Origin: Lyophyllum atratum
Taxonomy: Eukaryota > Basidiomycota > Agaricomycetes > Agaricales > Lyophyllaceae
Reading direction: 5' to 3'
Length of the DNA stretch: 64,000 nucleotides
Assembly: GCA_014905825.1 (NCBI GenBank)
Contig: JACGCN010000009.1
Location: 1,302,001 to 1,366,000 of the forward strand
Under the pieces are notes generated by a model. It did no database searches, was not told the origin of the DNA, and worked only from the letters and a program-made list of their open reading frames with translations. Below, piece after piece: positions 10,776 through 22,300 of this stretch. Positions within the stretch are counted from its first letter, which is position 1. Every line of letters begins with the position of its first letter. The position numbers were made by a program, and so were the translations under genes.

Positions 10776-12565
10776 TCACACATTCGGAAGAGGGGGGTTG
10801 ATAAATATGGTGACGAAAAGCATGAAAATGGCTGCGCTCCCAGCGGCGCCGGCAACTCCTATGGTCCAACATAACCTCATAAAAGGAATATCATCTTGGG
10901 TGATCTGGAGGACGCTGTACGCCTTCGAGCCTAGTCCAATGACACTGCTGTTGCAGTAGCATCGATTGTAGAAGTTGGCGAACTGGAAAAGACAGGCGAG
11001 TATGATCCATATGGCATTGCAAGATGCGATAACTTTCCCAATGATACGTAGGGCAATGGAGATCCGACGGGCGAGGTGAGCGGAAGGGAAGACATGGTGT
11101 GTGGTTGTTGTCGCGTAGTGCGATAGGAAGCTCGACAGCACGAGCAATATCCAAACGAGGGTCGACATTGAGCCGTACAAAAGGTATGACACCGTTCGGC
11201 AGCCAACGCCTTTATATAGGGTCCTTATGGTTAACATTTATGTAAGGGATAAGAATAAAAGAGGCTCTCACCAAATGTTGGCGTAAAGTAGTTGACCAAC
11301 ATGGCTGCACCTGTGGTCCCCCATTGCAAAAAGAGTGCAAGAATAGATGCAACGATGAACCTGGACCATATCCCAGGTCCCCAACGACTGCTTGACCTGG
11401 ATGCTGACTCTTCCAGTCGAGAATAGCAATTAGCTATTCGCCCGGTTGTCGTCTGCCCATACTCCTCGTCCTCCCCTTGCTTCTCGGTTTCATCACGATC
11501 ATGATCTTCCACCGCCTGAAACATACGTGCGACAACTTCAACTCCCTGCGCCCAGGATAAAAAGCGAGCGTAGTTGAAAATTGGCGCCGTACACGATTCG
11601 TCGCAGCGGAGCAAGTCGTACTTGCTGTTCGCTAGAGAAATAATAGCGAACTCGCTAGAGCTCTCTACGAGACTACCCTCGTAGGATGCTGTTTCAACAA
11701 ATGCTCGAGTGTTGGCGTGTTTCACTGCCTGATGCAAACGCGCCGAGTCGCATTTGGGAGATATCTGCAACCACCCTGTTACGACGGGCAGCAGCCACAT
11801 CCAGATAGACCCGATCCCTTGTCCATGCGCTGCAACCGAGATCGTGATGTCGCCCTGCATCGAGTCCACCACTGTAAACACATAAGCGATACTGACCCAT
11901 GCAATGGATGCACCCGCAGAGATCGACCATGTATGAGTGTATTCTAGCCATTCCACAAGTTCACTCCACCACTTTTCGTTTTCAGGAAGGTATACGAGTG
12001 AAGCTAGGAGCTGGAGGTCCGTCGTGACATTGAGAGGAGATTGTTGTAGGCTGGAAAGGGCTTTTACAGCATTGCGTGTGCTTTTGCTGCGGTAGGCTGA
12101 GAACCTACGAGCAATCCATCGCCCGTTCAACACCGTCAAAATCATTGAGTAGGCGGCCAAAGTTGGGGAACCGACTGTCAACAGCATCGAAAAGAGGTTA
12201 TCGAAGAAGTTGTGTGTGCCGTATGGGAGTTGGGAGATAAGTGCGAGCCATGGAAGTAGCCAGGCGCCGAACTGTTGTGAAAATAAGTACCATTCAAAGG
12301 GTTCAGAGGATGAACCGCAGGCTGCGATGCATAGATCGTACACAATGGCCGTCGTATTTTCGATGTTTGATATGGGGTGCCCACGGTTATCGGTGCCACC
12401 TGTGAGACCCCATTTCCCACTGCGAACTTCGTTCAAACATGTGTCGAAGTTGACGGCCGCATGGATTGTGGGGACGAGGCTCAAAGCTATGATGAGGACT
12501 GAATCTGTGGGGGCTAGTAAGAAGGATAGAAGACGTAGCGCACTTCAATTACACTTACAAAGCAT
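10776..12565 (-). CDS. Multi-pass membrane protein of unknown function (basidiomycete family)
   Basis: Three exons join in frame to 557 aa: 12565-12559 (7 nt), 12504-11272 and 11209-10776. The N-terminus MLYSVLIIALSLVPTIHA is a likely signal peptide. An extracytoplasmic block follows, CLNEVRSGKWGLTGGTDNRG...YDLCIAACG, with paired cysteines. Several hydrophobic segments come next (around FSQQFGAWLLPWLALISQL, PTLAAYSMILTVL, SISAGASIAWVSIAYVF and IWMWLLPVVTGWL). After an acidic linker (VEDHDRDETEKQGEDEEYG) there are further segments (WSRFIVASILALFLQW, STLVWILLVLSSFLSHY, IGVAGAAGSAAIFMLFVTIF). I recall this architecture from uncharacterised mushroom proteins but know no function. Transport or sensing is possible; nothing in the sequence decides. 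Confidence 0.75.
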
Positions 12566-13705
12566 CGTCAACGCAGACGGCCGTACAGGAAGGTTAATTC
12601 GTTGCCGAGCTTTCAGAGCGTCCTGGAGGCCAAGCGGATGTTAAGCAAGGACCACAGTGGATATAGTCGTCTATATGGTCTGAGAGTAGGGAAAGCAGAC
12701 AGAATATGAACGATAGCGCTTATAGCCACGCAAGATAGAGTTTACATTTGCTTCCCCAGACATATGCTGTGCGTGTCAAAGAGGGCCCTGATCTCCAACT
12801 AGTAAGACAGTACTCATTGCGCTCCCATGAGCAATTAACAACACCGCCTCCAGGAACTGATTGGCAGAAAGACCCGGCGGGCGCGCAGCGTCGCATCGAT
12901 GTTGGGATGGGAACCTGGGTCAGGAGGCCTGACGAAGCGCCAAATCCGGCTTTAGGTGACATATTTCCTTACCAGGCTTATCCCGCTGATGACAAGGCGC
13001 AGAGATACGGGTGCGTCGGGACCGGTGACCGGTTTAGCATGGAGTATAATGCCCTTGAAGAATAAAACCTTGAGGATCCACCCTAAGACAGCTGCAACGA
13101 CCTGTATGATGACTTCTAAAGCAGGGATGAGATTCTGACATATTGCCATGGATTGAAAACAACGCACCCCTTAGCTAGTCAGGGCCCCAGGGCCGTGGGG
13201 GGCTCTGGCCTCCGGCGTCCAATACTCAAGTCGATTGGTATACAGTTCTCTGAATCAGCGCAAATAACGGCTAGAGGGTCGAATCTATCACTCTGCGAGG
13301 CCTTGGGTACCGAAGCTAGCATAGAAAAAGGATGAGTTTGAACTTGGAAGCTTCAACGTTGCAAATGCTCCGCTCAATGTCCGAGGCTCCGAGTCCATCA
13401 CATTTGAAGTTCCGAAACCACATGACTGCGTCGCGACCAAGTCGCGACTCGCGTATGCTAAATGCGGAAGCTGCAACGCGACAAAGAAGTCACAGAAGTG
13501 CCCACGCAAAGTCCTTCTTCAAGAGAGGCGGCCGTGTCCGTACGATGGCGCACGGGAAAGAATTCAACGGGCCGAATCGTTCTGCTCAACCCTGCCATCG
13601 CAGGTCGCACCAGCATTGCACTAGCGCCACCGTTATACATACCTGCATATCCAAGCGAACCTCTTTGAGATATCCATAGGGGCCTCGGAAGTATTTCCCT
13701 CATTA
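12566..13705. other. Region with unresolved minus-strand coding-like patches
   Basis: Between the membrane-protein start and the AA9 3' end. Minus-strand stretches such as CAPAGSFCQSVPGGGVVNCS (around 12900-12840) and SCGFGTSNVMDSEPRTLSG (around 13430-13375) look like a secreted or extracytoplasmic protein. I could not connect them by splicing and recognise no family. Treat as a possible additional gene or a relic. Confidence 0.3.
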
Positions 13706-14705
13706 TTACGAGAGTCTAGCACACGGCACGACTATCACCCTCTCCAGACGGCAGGCCCTGGAACCTAGTAGGATCGGATAGGTCAGCCGCGTTGAGCCAC
13801 CTAGTTTCAATCGACGGCATGCCATGTAGGAAGTAGGGACTGGATCATAGATGTTCACAACAAGACTGGGATCTTGAAAAAATAGCGTCAGAAGAGCAGT
13901 ACAGTAGCCCAAGAGCTGTCACCGATAAATTTACCAGACGCGTTTACGTATCCAGGGATAGCCACTGTCGGAGGGTTTCCCAAACCACCACCAGTGACCT
14001 TGATCTGAGCGCAAGAGATATACCACTGGGGGGCTTGAGGTATGTGAAGGCCGATTTGTTCAATGCGGGCCAGGTACTACCGAAGGCAGGAACGAATTAG
14101 CGCACTTCTTTCGCGGACAGGGAGGCCTCACTTCGCCCGAAGGGGTGTTGATCGGGATGGTGGTGGTTAGTTGGCTGGCACCCATGTCGGTGAAATTGAC
14201 AAGAGGGTTGAACGTAGCACCCCACTCGGCGATCTGGGTATTCAAGCCTTCAGATTGAGATGGCATTAGAACTCAAATTGTAACGATTTTCTGACCTTAA
14301 ACCAGTTAGCGCCGCTTCCGTTCCAGCTCGCAGCTGTGCTAGGGGCCTTACCGAGGTAAATAGCAGCAGGGCCCTCGTGGAAGACCTGGTTATTACTCTC
14401 GCTCTTCAGTTGGAAACCGATCACGCTGCCTGCAGAAACCGAAACGGTCTCGGTAGCAGGAGTTGGGTCGACGTTGCACGTCATAATGGTGGAAGTAACA
14501 TTTTCGATTTCGATGGGATAGTTGCTGAGGGGTTGGCGGATGGCTGCGGTAGATGTCGTGCTACCCGTCATCAGGTTGTACCAGATATCTTTTGGTCAAA
14601 ATCATGTCATAGCAAGCGCGGAGTAGTTGATGTTAATTGAGACTTACAATGTGCGGATGTGTTCTGCGCGATGGTTACTAGGCCGAACATGGTAGAGAGT
14701 TTCAT
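13706..14705 (-). CDS. AA9 lytic polysaccharide monooxygenase (former GH61)
   Basis: Secreted copper enzyme that oxidatively cleaves cellulose or related glucans. Five exons: 14705-14648, 14588-14296, 14233-14132, 14076-13935 and 13872-13706, 253 aa. The signal peptide [18 protein letters not shown] would expose an N-terminal His, the first ligand of the copper histidine brace. The second ligand His is in [28 protein letters not shown] carries the conserved Gln and axial Tyr. [37 protein letters not shown] and [16 protein letters not shown] are typical of basidiomycete AA9. There is no C-terminal CBM1. The C-terminal tail after VPTSYM is uncertain: a second open frame ([15 protein letters not shown]...) runs in parallel, so the last splice may be missed. 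Regulation was not readable. Confidence 0.9.
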
Positions 14706-15990
14706 TGTTGACGAGGGAGACCTATTCTGAATGCAAAATGGCAGAGCTTCACCCTCTCCATTATACGATTTGGCGGTGGAGCGAGTTTTGCCGTATTCTG
14801 ATATCGTCGAGGTGCCGCCAAAGCTCCCAATAAATAGTGGACATGTCGGAAAAGGTACGGACATTTGTCTTCCATAGAACGTAGGACTTGGGGGTGAGCG
14901 TGTAGAGGAAGGCCTTTCGTACCAGAAGTATATGGTAATTGTTCGGAAATAGGTGGAGCAGGTATATGCAACCATCGCCTTCGCAAAGATCGGTATCTAT
15001 TCACGGCGATCGAATCATTGTGAGCACCTTTTGCGACTCGAGGCGTGGGCTGTACATACCGAGTTCCACAAATAGGCTGGTGCCGTGAGCCAAGAATACG
15101 TGATAGTCTCAAGTGGCCCGGTGCAATTGGATCGAGTCGACCAACTCGGGCGAACAGCATATACTCCCCGCTTCGATGGCTTCGTTATTTTCTCCGCCGA
15201 CCGAAGCACTAGTTCTTTGAATCTAATTGTTTCGGACACAGCATCTGAACAGGTCATCTTCAACCCGGAGTTGAGAGAAGTGGAAACAACCCTCACAACA
15301 TCGATGCAGGTGTTGTACAGTAGATCGTCGCGCTTTATAAGGTTTCTAGGACCAAAATAAATTGCATGGATACACCTAGATTATTATGATAAGCCACATC
15401 GATGTTTTCAAACGCGTCAGATTGCATCTCTTGGAAGAAGATGAATAGATGGATTTACTTGGCTTGATCATATCAATTCCATCTGTTTATCGCCACCCTT
15501 CAAGTTAGGAGTTTTGCGGACTTGAAGAGCTCCCACTTGACGGGGAGCAAAGACAGGCTGGAATTTGGACTTGACCGGTTGACCTCCCGGTGACGGGTGG
15601 CCTGGTCATTGGATTTTTGTTTGGCTCTGAGTTCAGTCTATTGAAATGATTCCTGCTACTTTAGTAGTAGGTTTTACCCCCCACAACAGGTCACGTTCGC
15701 CATCAATTTTTTGTCGCCACGTTTCTGTTCGTCTCGTGACAGCTCTGTTCTAAATTTAATGATACTTCATCCTCCTACATATATTCAACTTCAAATAGTC
15801 CACTACGCTCGTGACCATCCGCTTACACTGCGCCTCTGCAAACTCCAATCTCCCCCGGAGCGCGGCCCTCCCCATACCACCGGAAACGAGCCCGCCTCTT
15901 TACAACGCCCGAATCCCGCTCCGATTCGGGCACATCCTCTGTGGATACATCATGCGTTCCCTCCCCTCTCTCTCTAGTTCTTTAACGTCC
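14706..15990. other. AA9 upstream region and spacer
   Basis: Holds the AA9 promoter on the minus strand. A 93-codon minus-strand frame (15015-15296) and an opposing plus-strand frame (15085-15360) overlap, but neither has recognisable domains or splice logic. Confidence 0.45.
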
Positions 15991-16010
15991 TGGTTCTGAA
16001 CGGGTCACCT

Positions 16011-16660
16011 GGCTTAGGGCCGTCGCTGCTCTTCGCGACGTCACCTCCCTCGAGCTACCTGCTGAGTTCAAGCGCTACGTTGATAACAAGAAGCCCGAGT
16101 TCTTGTGAAAGTCCCCTTATGGAAAGATCCCGGCATTGGAGGACGCAGATGGATTCAAGGTGTTTGAGGGTGTCGCGATCACTCGTTATCGTGAGTTCGA
16201 ATTGTTCGTCATTTGCCTTAAAATGCAGTGAATTTCGTTTCGATCGTGTCTCGTTGAGTTGGGACATTTTACTGATCTCGTTGCATGTTTGCAGTTGCTA
16301 GTCTAGCACCCAACACTGGTCTATTCAGCAAAGATCTCACAGAGGCTGGCCTCATCGATCAGAGGATCGACCTGACGGAATCCGAGGTCGATCAGTTGAC
16401 CAACCTCATTGACCAGCTTCTCCCCGGTGCCATCACCCCCTACAGCAAACCTGTCAATCCTCGCCACGCGCACCTTCTTCGTCGGGGAGCGTATCACCCT
16501 CGCCGGCATCTACATCGCCACCCAGATCCGCCGCGCCGCCACCGTGACCTTTGACGCCCCTCCACGCGGAGCTGCCGCACCTCATCCGCCACGCGGAGAC
16601 GGTGGTGAATCAGCCGAAGATTAAGGAGTTCTTCAAGTCGGTTGAGTACGTGCAGAAAGT
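16011..16660 (+). pseudogene. Truncated, frameshifted duplicate of eEF1B-gamma (GST-like N-terminal domain)
   Basis: The translation reads AVAALRDVTSLELPAEFKRY, then VDNKKPEFL, an in-frame stop (near 16108), then KSPYGKIPALEDADGFKVFE. This is clear homology to the GST-like domain of translation elongation factor 1 gamma. A GT...AG intron (16191-16294) is retained, followed by ASLAPNTGLFSKDLTEAGLI...LLPGAITPYSKPV. About 40 residues expected next are missing; the frame then gives LATRTFFVGERITLAGIYIA, and another shift gives ELPHLIRHAETVVNQPKIKE. Homology stops near VEYVQKVPGF, before the linker and the C-terminal domain. The retained intron points to a DNA-level duplication, not a retrocopy. 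Exon 1 may survive near 15930 but is too weak to call. Confidence 0.85.
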
Positions 16661-17446
16661 TCCTGGTTTTTCCACCCCCCCACCCTTCCCATTTTGAAGG
16701 GTCAAATTTCTGATGCGTTGGTGGGGCTGGTAGGCTCACAAGACCATTAACCACTCATGTACGAACGACTGGAAGAATATTCACAAATGAGTATATCCAT
16801 ACTATCACGGACTGCACTAGGCATGTTGATGTTAGATCACCATATCATCTGAGGGTAAATACATAAAAACCTGGCTGTTGAAATGAGGTAGGACGTGAAA
16901 TCGAACGTCCCATATCGATGTGGTAAACAGTGAAGAAAATAAACCTGAAAAGTAGCAGGTTCTGCGGCGATAGCGCGCGTCCACTGAATCATACGGGGTC
17001 GCGTTTGTGTGACATTGGTCATGTGCCGTGACTGATCGCCAGCCCTGGCCGTCTTTCCACCTCCCCGCTGGGCGTTCATTGCAAGTTCATTGACACTGCA
17101 GGCAATCTGCAAGGAATGCTATAGCCTGGGCTCCCGCGTAGACTGTGTATCTTCTACTCTTTCCCCTCGAATTCTCTCAGTTTATTGCATGTGAGGGTCT
17201 CACAACCCGCATTCGGTGCCAGCATTCTCGGACGTCTCCAAAGTACGAAGCATTAGACGGGCTATTATACATTGGTGAGTCATTTCAAAGACTGAATGGA
17301 ATACTCGATATAAGTGTACAGCTTTGGAACAGGCGAAGACAATGGATAAAGGGTGCGCAGCAACAAAGGGAGGAGGAATAGAAAGCCACCGGCCTCCTAT
17401 AAAACCACAGCGTATCCAACCCTCGAATCGTTACACGCCTCGCAAA
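16661..17446. other. Intergenic spacer
   Basis: Separates the eEF1B-gamma relic from the next gene and should contain that gene's promoter. No coding sequence or repeat is supported. Confidence 0.5.
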
Positions 17447-18933
17447 ATGAACTTTGATTTCGATAACGAGCAGTCTTCTCAAGTAGAAGTTTACAACTTT
17501 ATGTCCTCGCCCCCCAAGCCAGCGATGGACACGGTGGACTGGGCAAACTCACAGCCGAGTGCACTTCGGAATCTCTTGCTAGTAGCGAAAAGGCCAGGTC
17601 AGTAACAACTCCTCTACAAGACTATGGAAGTACTAATTCTCTTTCAGAGAAACGTCCACTCAAGCCTAAAACGACATGGCCGGGTTACGACGATTTCAAT
17701 TCCGATACCGTCTCGTCGACTTCCTTTGACCATCCCGCACCGCGAGCTCGACCTCTCAGGCGTACGAACTCAAGTCAGCGTGCGCGGCTGAGCCCCGACT
17801 CCGCCTCCGCTTCCCTAAAACCACCTCCAGCCCCAGACGATTCTTTCTGGGCCAGAGACCGTCACACCGTCCTCGCTGCCTGCCAGAACGTGTCGGAACG
17901 AATGGACGAGGACGCTCTGCTTCAATTGGCCAAAAGCAGAGACGCGGGTCCGGCACACCGGAAAGCCAAGGCGTCTCATCTCGCTGGTGTGTCGAAAGCG
18001 AGACGCGTATCTTTGCCGCTTACTGTCGCTCAGCGACAAGAGCTTAATCGTCGGGATAAGGGAAAACAGAGGGAGGGCTCCGTTCCAGAAACGAGGCCTC
18101 ATGGATTGGAGCGCTCGTCCCTGCTTTCGTACTCGTCTTCATCATCTTGCTCCTCGCCGTCCGTATCATCGCCAGCCACATCGGCGTCATCCCCTCATTC
18201 GAATGATACCTCCCTAACAATGGACGTTGACTCAGCCGACACCTCAATGATGGACATCGACCCTCATAGCAAACCTGACTCCTCCATCAGCGCACCAACT
18301 CACTCCATCACCACCACCTCCATCCCCGCACCCAATGCCATCCCACCAACCCATCCCACTCACGCCCCCACCCCCAAACTCCATCCCCTCCTCACCCAAA
18401 ACCACTCCCGCCCCCTCAAGCCCCTCAAACCTCCCCCAATCCCACACCAGCGTCCACCCCCACCACCCGCACAAACCGTCCCACCCCTCTCCCAGTCAAC
18501 CCGCCCCCCGCCCCTAGGCATGAGAACGGCCCGCGGTGCCACCCTCCCCCCTCCCCCCAAGCACGCCCTCCCCACCCGCCAAAAGGGGTTCAGACCTCCC
18601 CTTCTCTCCCAGCCCCTCGCCCAATCGACCCCATCGAAACCCGGGGCGGGGGAGAGTGCCACGGTCTCGCACCACCCGAATGCATTCTCGAAAGCCTCGG
18701 TTCGAAAGTCGAGCACGCCTCAGGTCGAGGAGAAACTTGAACCTAAGGCAAGACCTGCACCCAGGGCCCAAAGCTGGGTGCATGCACCGCGTCCGATGCA
18801 TCATGCAAAGGAGGAAGAAGCGCGTCCTAACCGCTCGCCGTCGCCCGACGTCAACCCCGATGCGGACTCCTCCTTTGGCGACATGTCGTTCGACATGGAC
18901 GCACTGGAAGCGACTATGCAGATGTACGACTGA
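17447..18933 (+). CDS. Disordered Ser/Pro-rich protein of unknown function
   Basis: Two exons, 17447-17597 and 17648-18933, give 478 aa. The start is the ATG of MNFDFDNEQSSQVEVYNFM. An N-terminal segment (DTVDWANSQPSALRNLLLVAK) and DDSFWARDRHTVLAACQNVSE look conserved-type. A basic stretch follows (SKARRVSLPL...QRQELNRRDKGKQ), then long Ser-rich and Pro-rich low complexity with a strongly C-rich coding strand. The C-terminus is acidic and hydrophobic, SFGDMSFDMDALEATMQMYD, and looks like a short protein-binding helix. There is no catalytic domain, signal peptide or membrane segment. A nuclear regulatory or scaffold role is only a guess from composition. Confidence 0.8.
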
Positions 18934-19391
18934 CGATCGGGACATCGCATCGTGGGGGTGATCTTTTGTATATATACATCTCTTTTACGATGGTGTATAC
19001 GAATCTTGGACCGTGGATCTTCCATACTTCTACTTTATAGTTTGCTTATACTTATGATACCTCAGCAGAACGTAATACCACACAACCATGTTCATGACTA
19101 CCACCCACCACCTTGACCTCATCATTGTGCGATACATGTACATCTTGCAAACTGAATATATGATATATGAATCAGAACCGTGTCGGTAAGGTTAAATGAA
19201 GCTAAAGTACAGGTAGGTAGGTAGATAATGAGTGCGGCGGTCGAAGGCGAGGCAGTGTAGTATAGATAGTGGAAGTTGACGATAAAACGTGGATAGTGAA
19301 GAAGTACAAGTGAAAGTGGATTGATTGCATAAATGTCAGAGGTTCGAAAAGAGACTCATTCCCAACATAATTTAAAGCTCAGAGACGAGAC
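18934..19391. other. Shared 3' region of convergent genes
   Basis: AT-richer sequence with stops in all frames between the unknown disordered-protein gene and the RING gene. Consistent with two 3' UTRs. Confidence 0.6.
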
Positions 19392-22300
19392 TTATTCTCC
19401 CTGTCCGTACCTCCACGGGGGCATCCATTCGCCTATCCCTGGCCCATCACTAGGGGGGTTTCCATTAGAGTTGCCGCCGCTGCCACCAGGCCCGTTCCTC
19501 GGGTTGCCCCTCCTACGGCTAGGACCAGCTTCGTTCAAGGGGTCGTAGTGCCCTCGTCGACCGCCGACTGTCTTACGACACACAGGACAGGTGCTCGCGC
19601 TCCTGAGCCATTGCTAAGAGAATATGTCAGTACGCGACGGTAGACAGAGAAAAAAGCGTGCAACACACATGTAGACATTCCCGGTGCAGCCAGTGCGAGC
19701 AATCGGCAAGCTTCAACAGACCATCCTCCGCTTGATACTGCACATAAATGAAGTCAGTTGAAGAACGATCGATAGCAGCAGGATAGGCGTACGTCATCCA
19801 AACAAATAGGGCACCGGTGGTCACTGTCCGCAGTTTTCCAATCCTTGTACAAACCCGTCTCCAGTCCAGCGATAACACTATCCGGCGTGCATCGTGGTTT
19901 CGCTTCTCCGAGCGACGCAGCAAGAGACAGGAGGCTCTCATACGATTCATCGAAGTCTTCATCTCTCTGAGAAACGACGTCAGCAAAGTAAACACGTACA
20001 GAGGCCATAATGAACACACCATGTAATCACCCAAAGGCCTGCCCCTCCTGGCTCCTCCCATTCCAATAAACTCCCGAACACCATGCGGGAAAACAGGTCC
20101 AAACTCAAAGTTCGGTCTCCTGAGGCGTCTTGCCCTGGCGAATCTCACGCGATCCGCATCCCGGTTCGACGCCTCCGCGTCGTCCTCCCCATTATCGAAG
20201 CTGAATGGATTCTCTCGTGCCCTCCTCCAGGTACGCGGTGCCGGTGGTTCGCCCGTCGTCGTTTCGCTAGTCCGCCGGGATGGCCCACTACCTTCCTGGA
20301 TGATACCCCACGGTGAAGCCGGCGCCGTGAATGTGCGCTGGCGCTCACGATGGTAACGCGTGATGAGTTCCTGGGAGCGAGGAATGCTCAAGCCATCGTG
20401 CCGCAGGACCTCGAGCGCCTCGGTGAATCCATCTTCGTCCCCTCGGGATGCCGCCGGTCTGGTGTCCTCTGGGTTGTCTAATCTTGACGCTTCCATGCGT
20501 GGACGGCGGGAGAGAAAGTTATGTAGGTCAGAAGGTCGGCCCGATGTTTCAGAGGCAGTTGTGCTGGTGGTGTTTGAGGGTCGAGCAACAGGGCGAGGTC
20601 TGGGTCCATTGTGATCATCGTTATAGAACCAGTGACGAGGTCGAGCAAGCGATGGTGGATTCTCGTCGGGGGAGGGAGGTTGTGTCGTCTCGCCCTGGCC
20701 TGGGTCGGCATAATAGTTAAGGAAAGCCTGCAACTATACCAAAAGAACACTAAAGTCAAAATCAAATCATATGGTTGACTGGTATGAGGCGTACCCGTTC
20801 ATCACTCATGCCTTCCTGGCGGTCAGGGGTGTACATCGAAGTCGCAAAATCCTCTTCTTCAAAGGCGAGCGGCGGAATGGAAGGCGGAACGTAGTTAGAT
20901 GGCGACTGTGTCTGGGTCTGGGATCCGCCAACACGATTCCTCGCCTCGTAGAATCTCTGAATAGTATTACGGAATGGCCCAGGTGCGAAAGATTCAGGAT
21001 TGAGATCCCTTCGCACAGGACGTGAAGGTGGCGGTGTTGGCCGCACGGGCGACCAGTGACGCCGCCTGAGGCCTCCGGGAGGGCTTATGGGCGACGGCGA
21101 TCGATGCACCGAAGATGATGTTACGCGTCCCGAGAAGGCACTGGACGGCCTCTGCTCGGAATTCCTAGTTGCAGTGCTATGCGACGTACTATGAGTGAAG
21201 TCGAACATGCCGTCGAGGTCAGGAGATGGGAGCGACGGAATGGGAAGGTAATTCCTCTCCCGGTTCACTTGATTCCTCTCTCGATCTGTGGAGGACACGA
21301 TCCGCCTAGGTATTGCGCGATTTGAGCCAAAATCTCTTTGCAAAGCCGCTCGAAGTCTTCCCAAATCAATATTATCAGATGAGTCTTGGTCGCCTGCGGA
21401 AGTCACCGATTCTCCAAATCTATCGTAGGAACGCTGGGCTAGGCGAAGGCCTGGCCGATGGAGACGCTCAGGAGGTGCCGTTCCTACCCTCGTATTGCTG
21501 GGCCGGGAGTGTCTATCTCTGTCCAAGTCCACGGCGACATCAAAGAGGTTAGGGGAGGCGGCCGATGAAAAGCCAGAAGGCCCATCGCGATGACGCTCAG
21601 CCACCGTGCGCATTCTCGCTCGTTCACGCTCTTCGGCAAGTAGTTGACTAAAAGGGGTTATACGATGTGGGGAGACGCGACGGGGTCGAGATGGTTGTTC
21701 AGTGGAGTTGGTTTCATGCGAGAGGGGTATCCAAGTCGGTACTGCGGGTGCTTCACTGGGAGGTGTTCGTGTCCTAGTCTGGCGTTGCATCTGCATCAGT
21801 CCAAGACGGGCAATTCGACGCCGGGCGTCAGAGGCGCTCTCAGAGAACGAAGCAGGCGGGTCATCACCACGTACGGAAGACAGAGAATGGGAGTGGGCAT
21901 GTGTATGTGTGCTGGACTGGCTGACATAGGGGCGCGACCGCAGGCGAAGAAGGCTCGGGGTGGATACGTATGATGTCGTTGCCGCAGATGAGGATGACGC
22001 CGATGGATCTGTCGTCGCCGGACGTGCTGCAAACAGTGCAGCATCACCCATGCTTCGGTTGCTTGCATGACCATGATAGCGGATACGGTGATGATGGTGA
22101 GTAGGACGAGTGTCAGCGGTCCTTGATGATGACCCAGCAACGGGATAGCGATCTGACGTGGTCTGAGTGTCAACTCGCGCCGGTGAGGGATCTTCGCGAA
22201 TACGATGGACAGTCGAAGTGATTACGTCAGGTGTTGAATACTCTCGCACTTCCACCGTAGTATTTTCTATAACAGTAGGTGAGAAGGGTAATTATACGAA

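Noticed and set aside
14702..15160. 152-codon minus frame upstream of the AA9 gene
   Set aside because: It overlaps the AA9 start and promoter, has no domain, and is in a different frame from the real gene.
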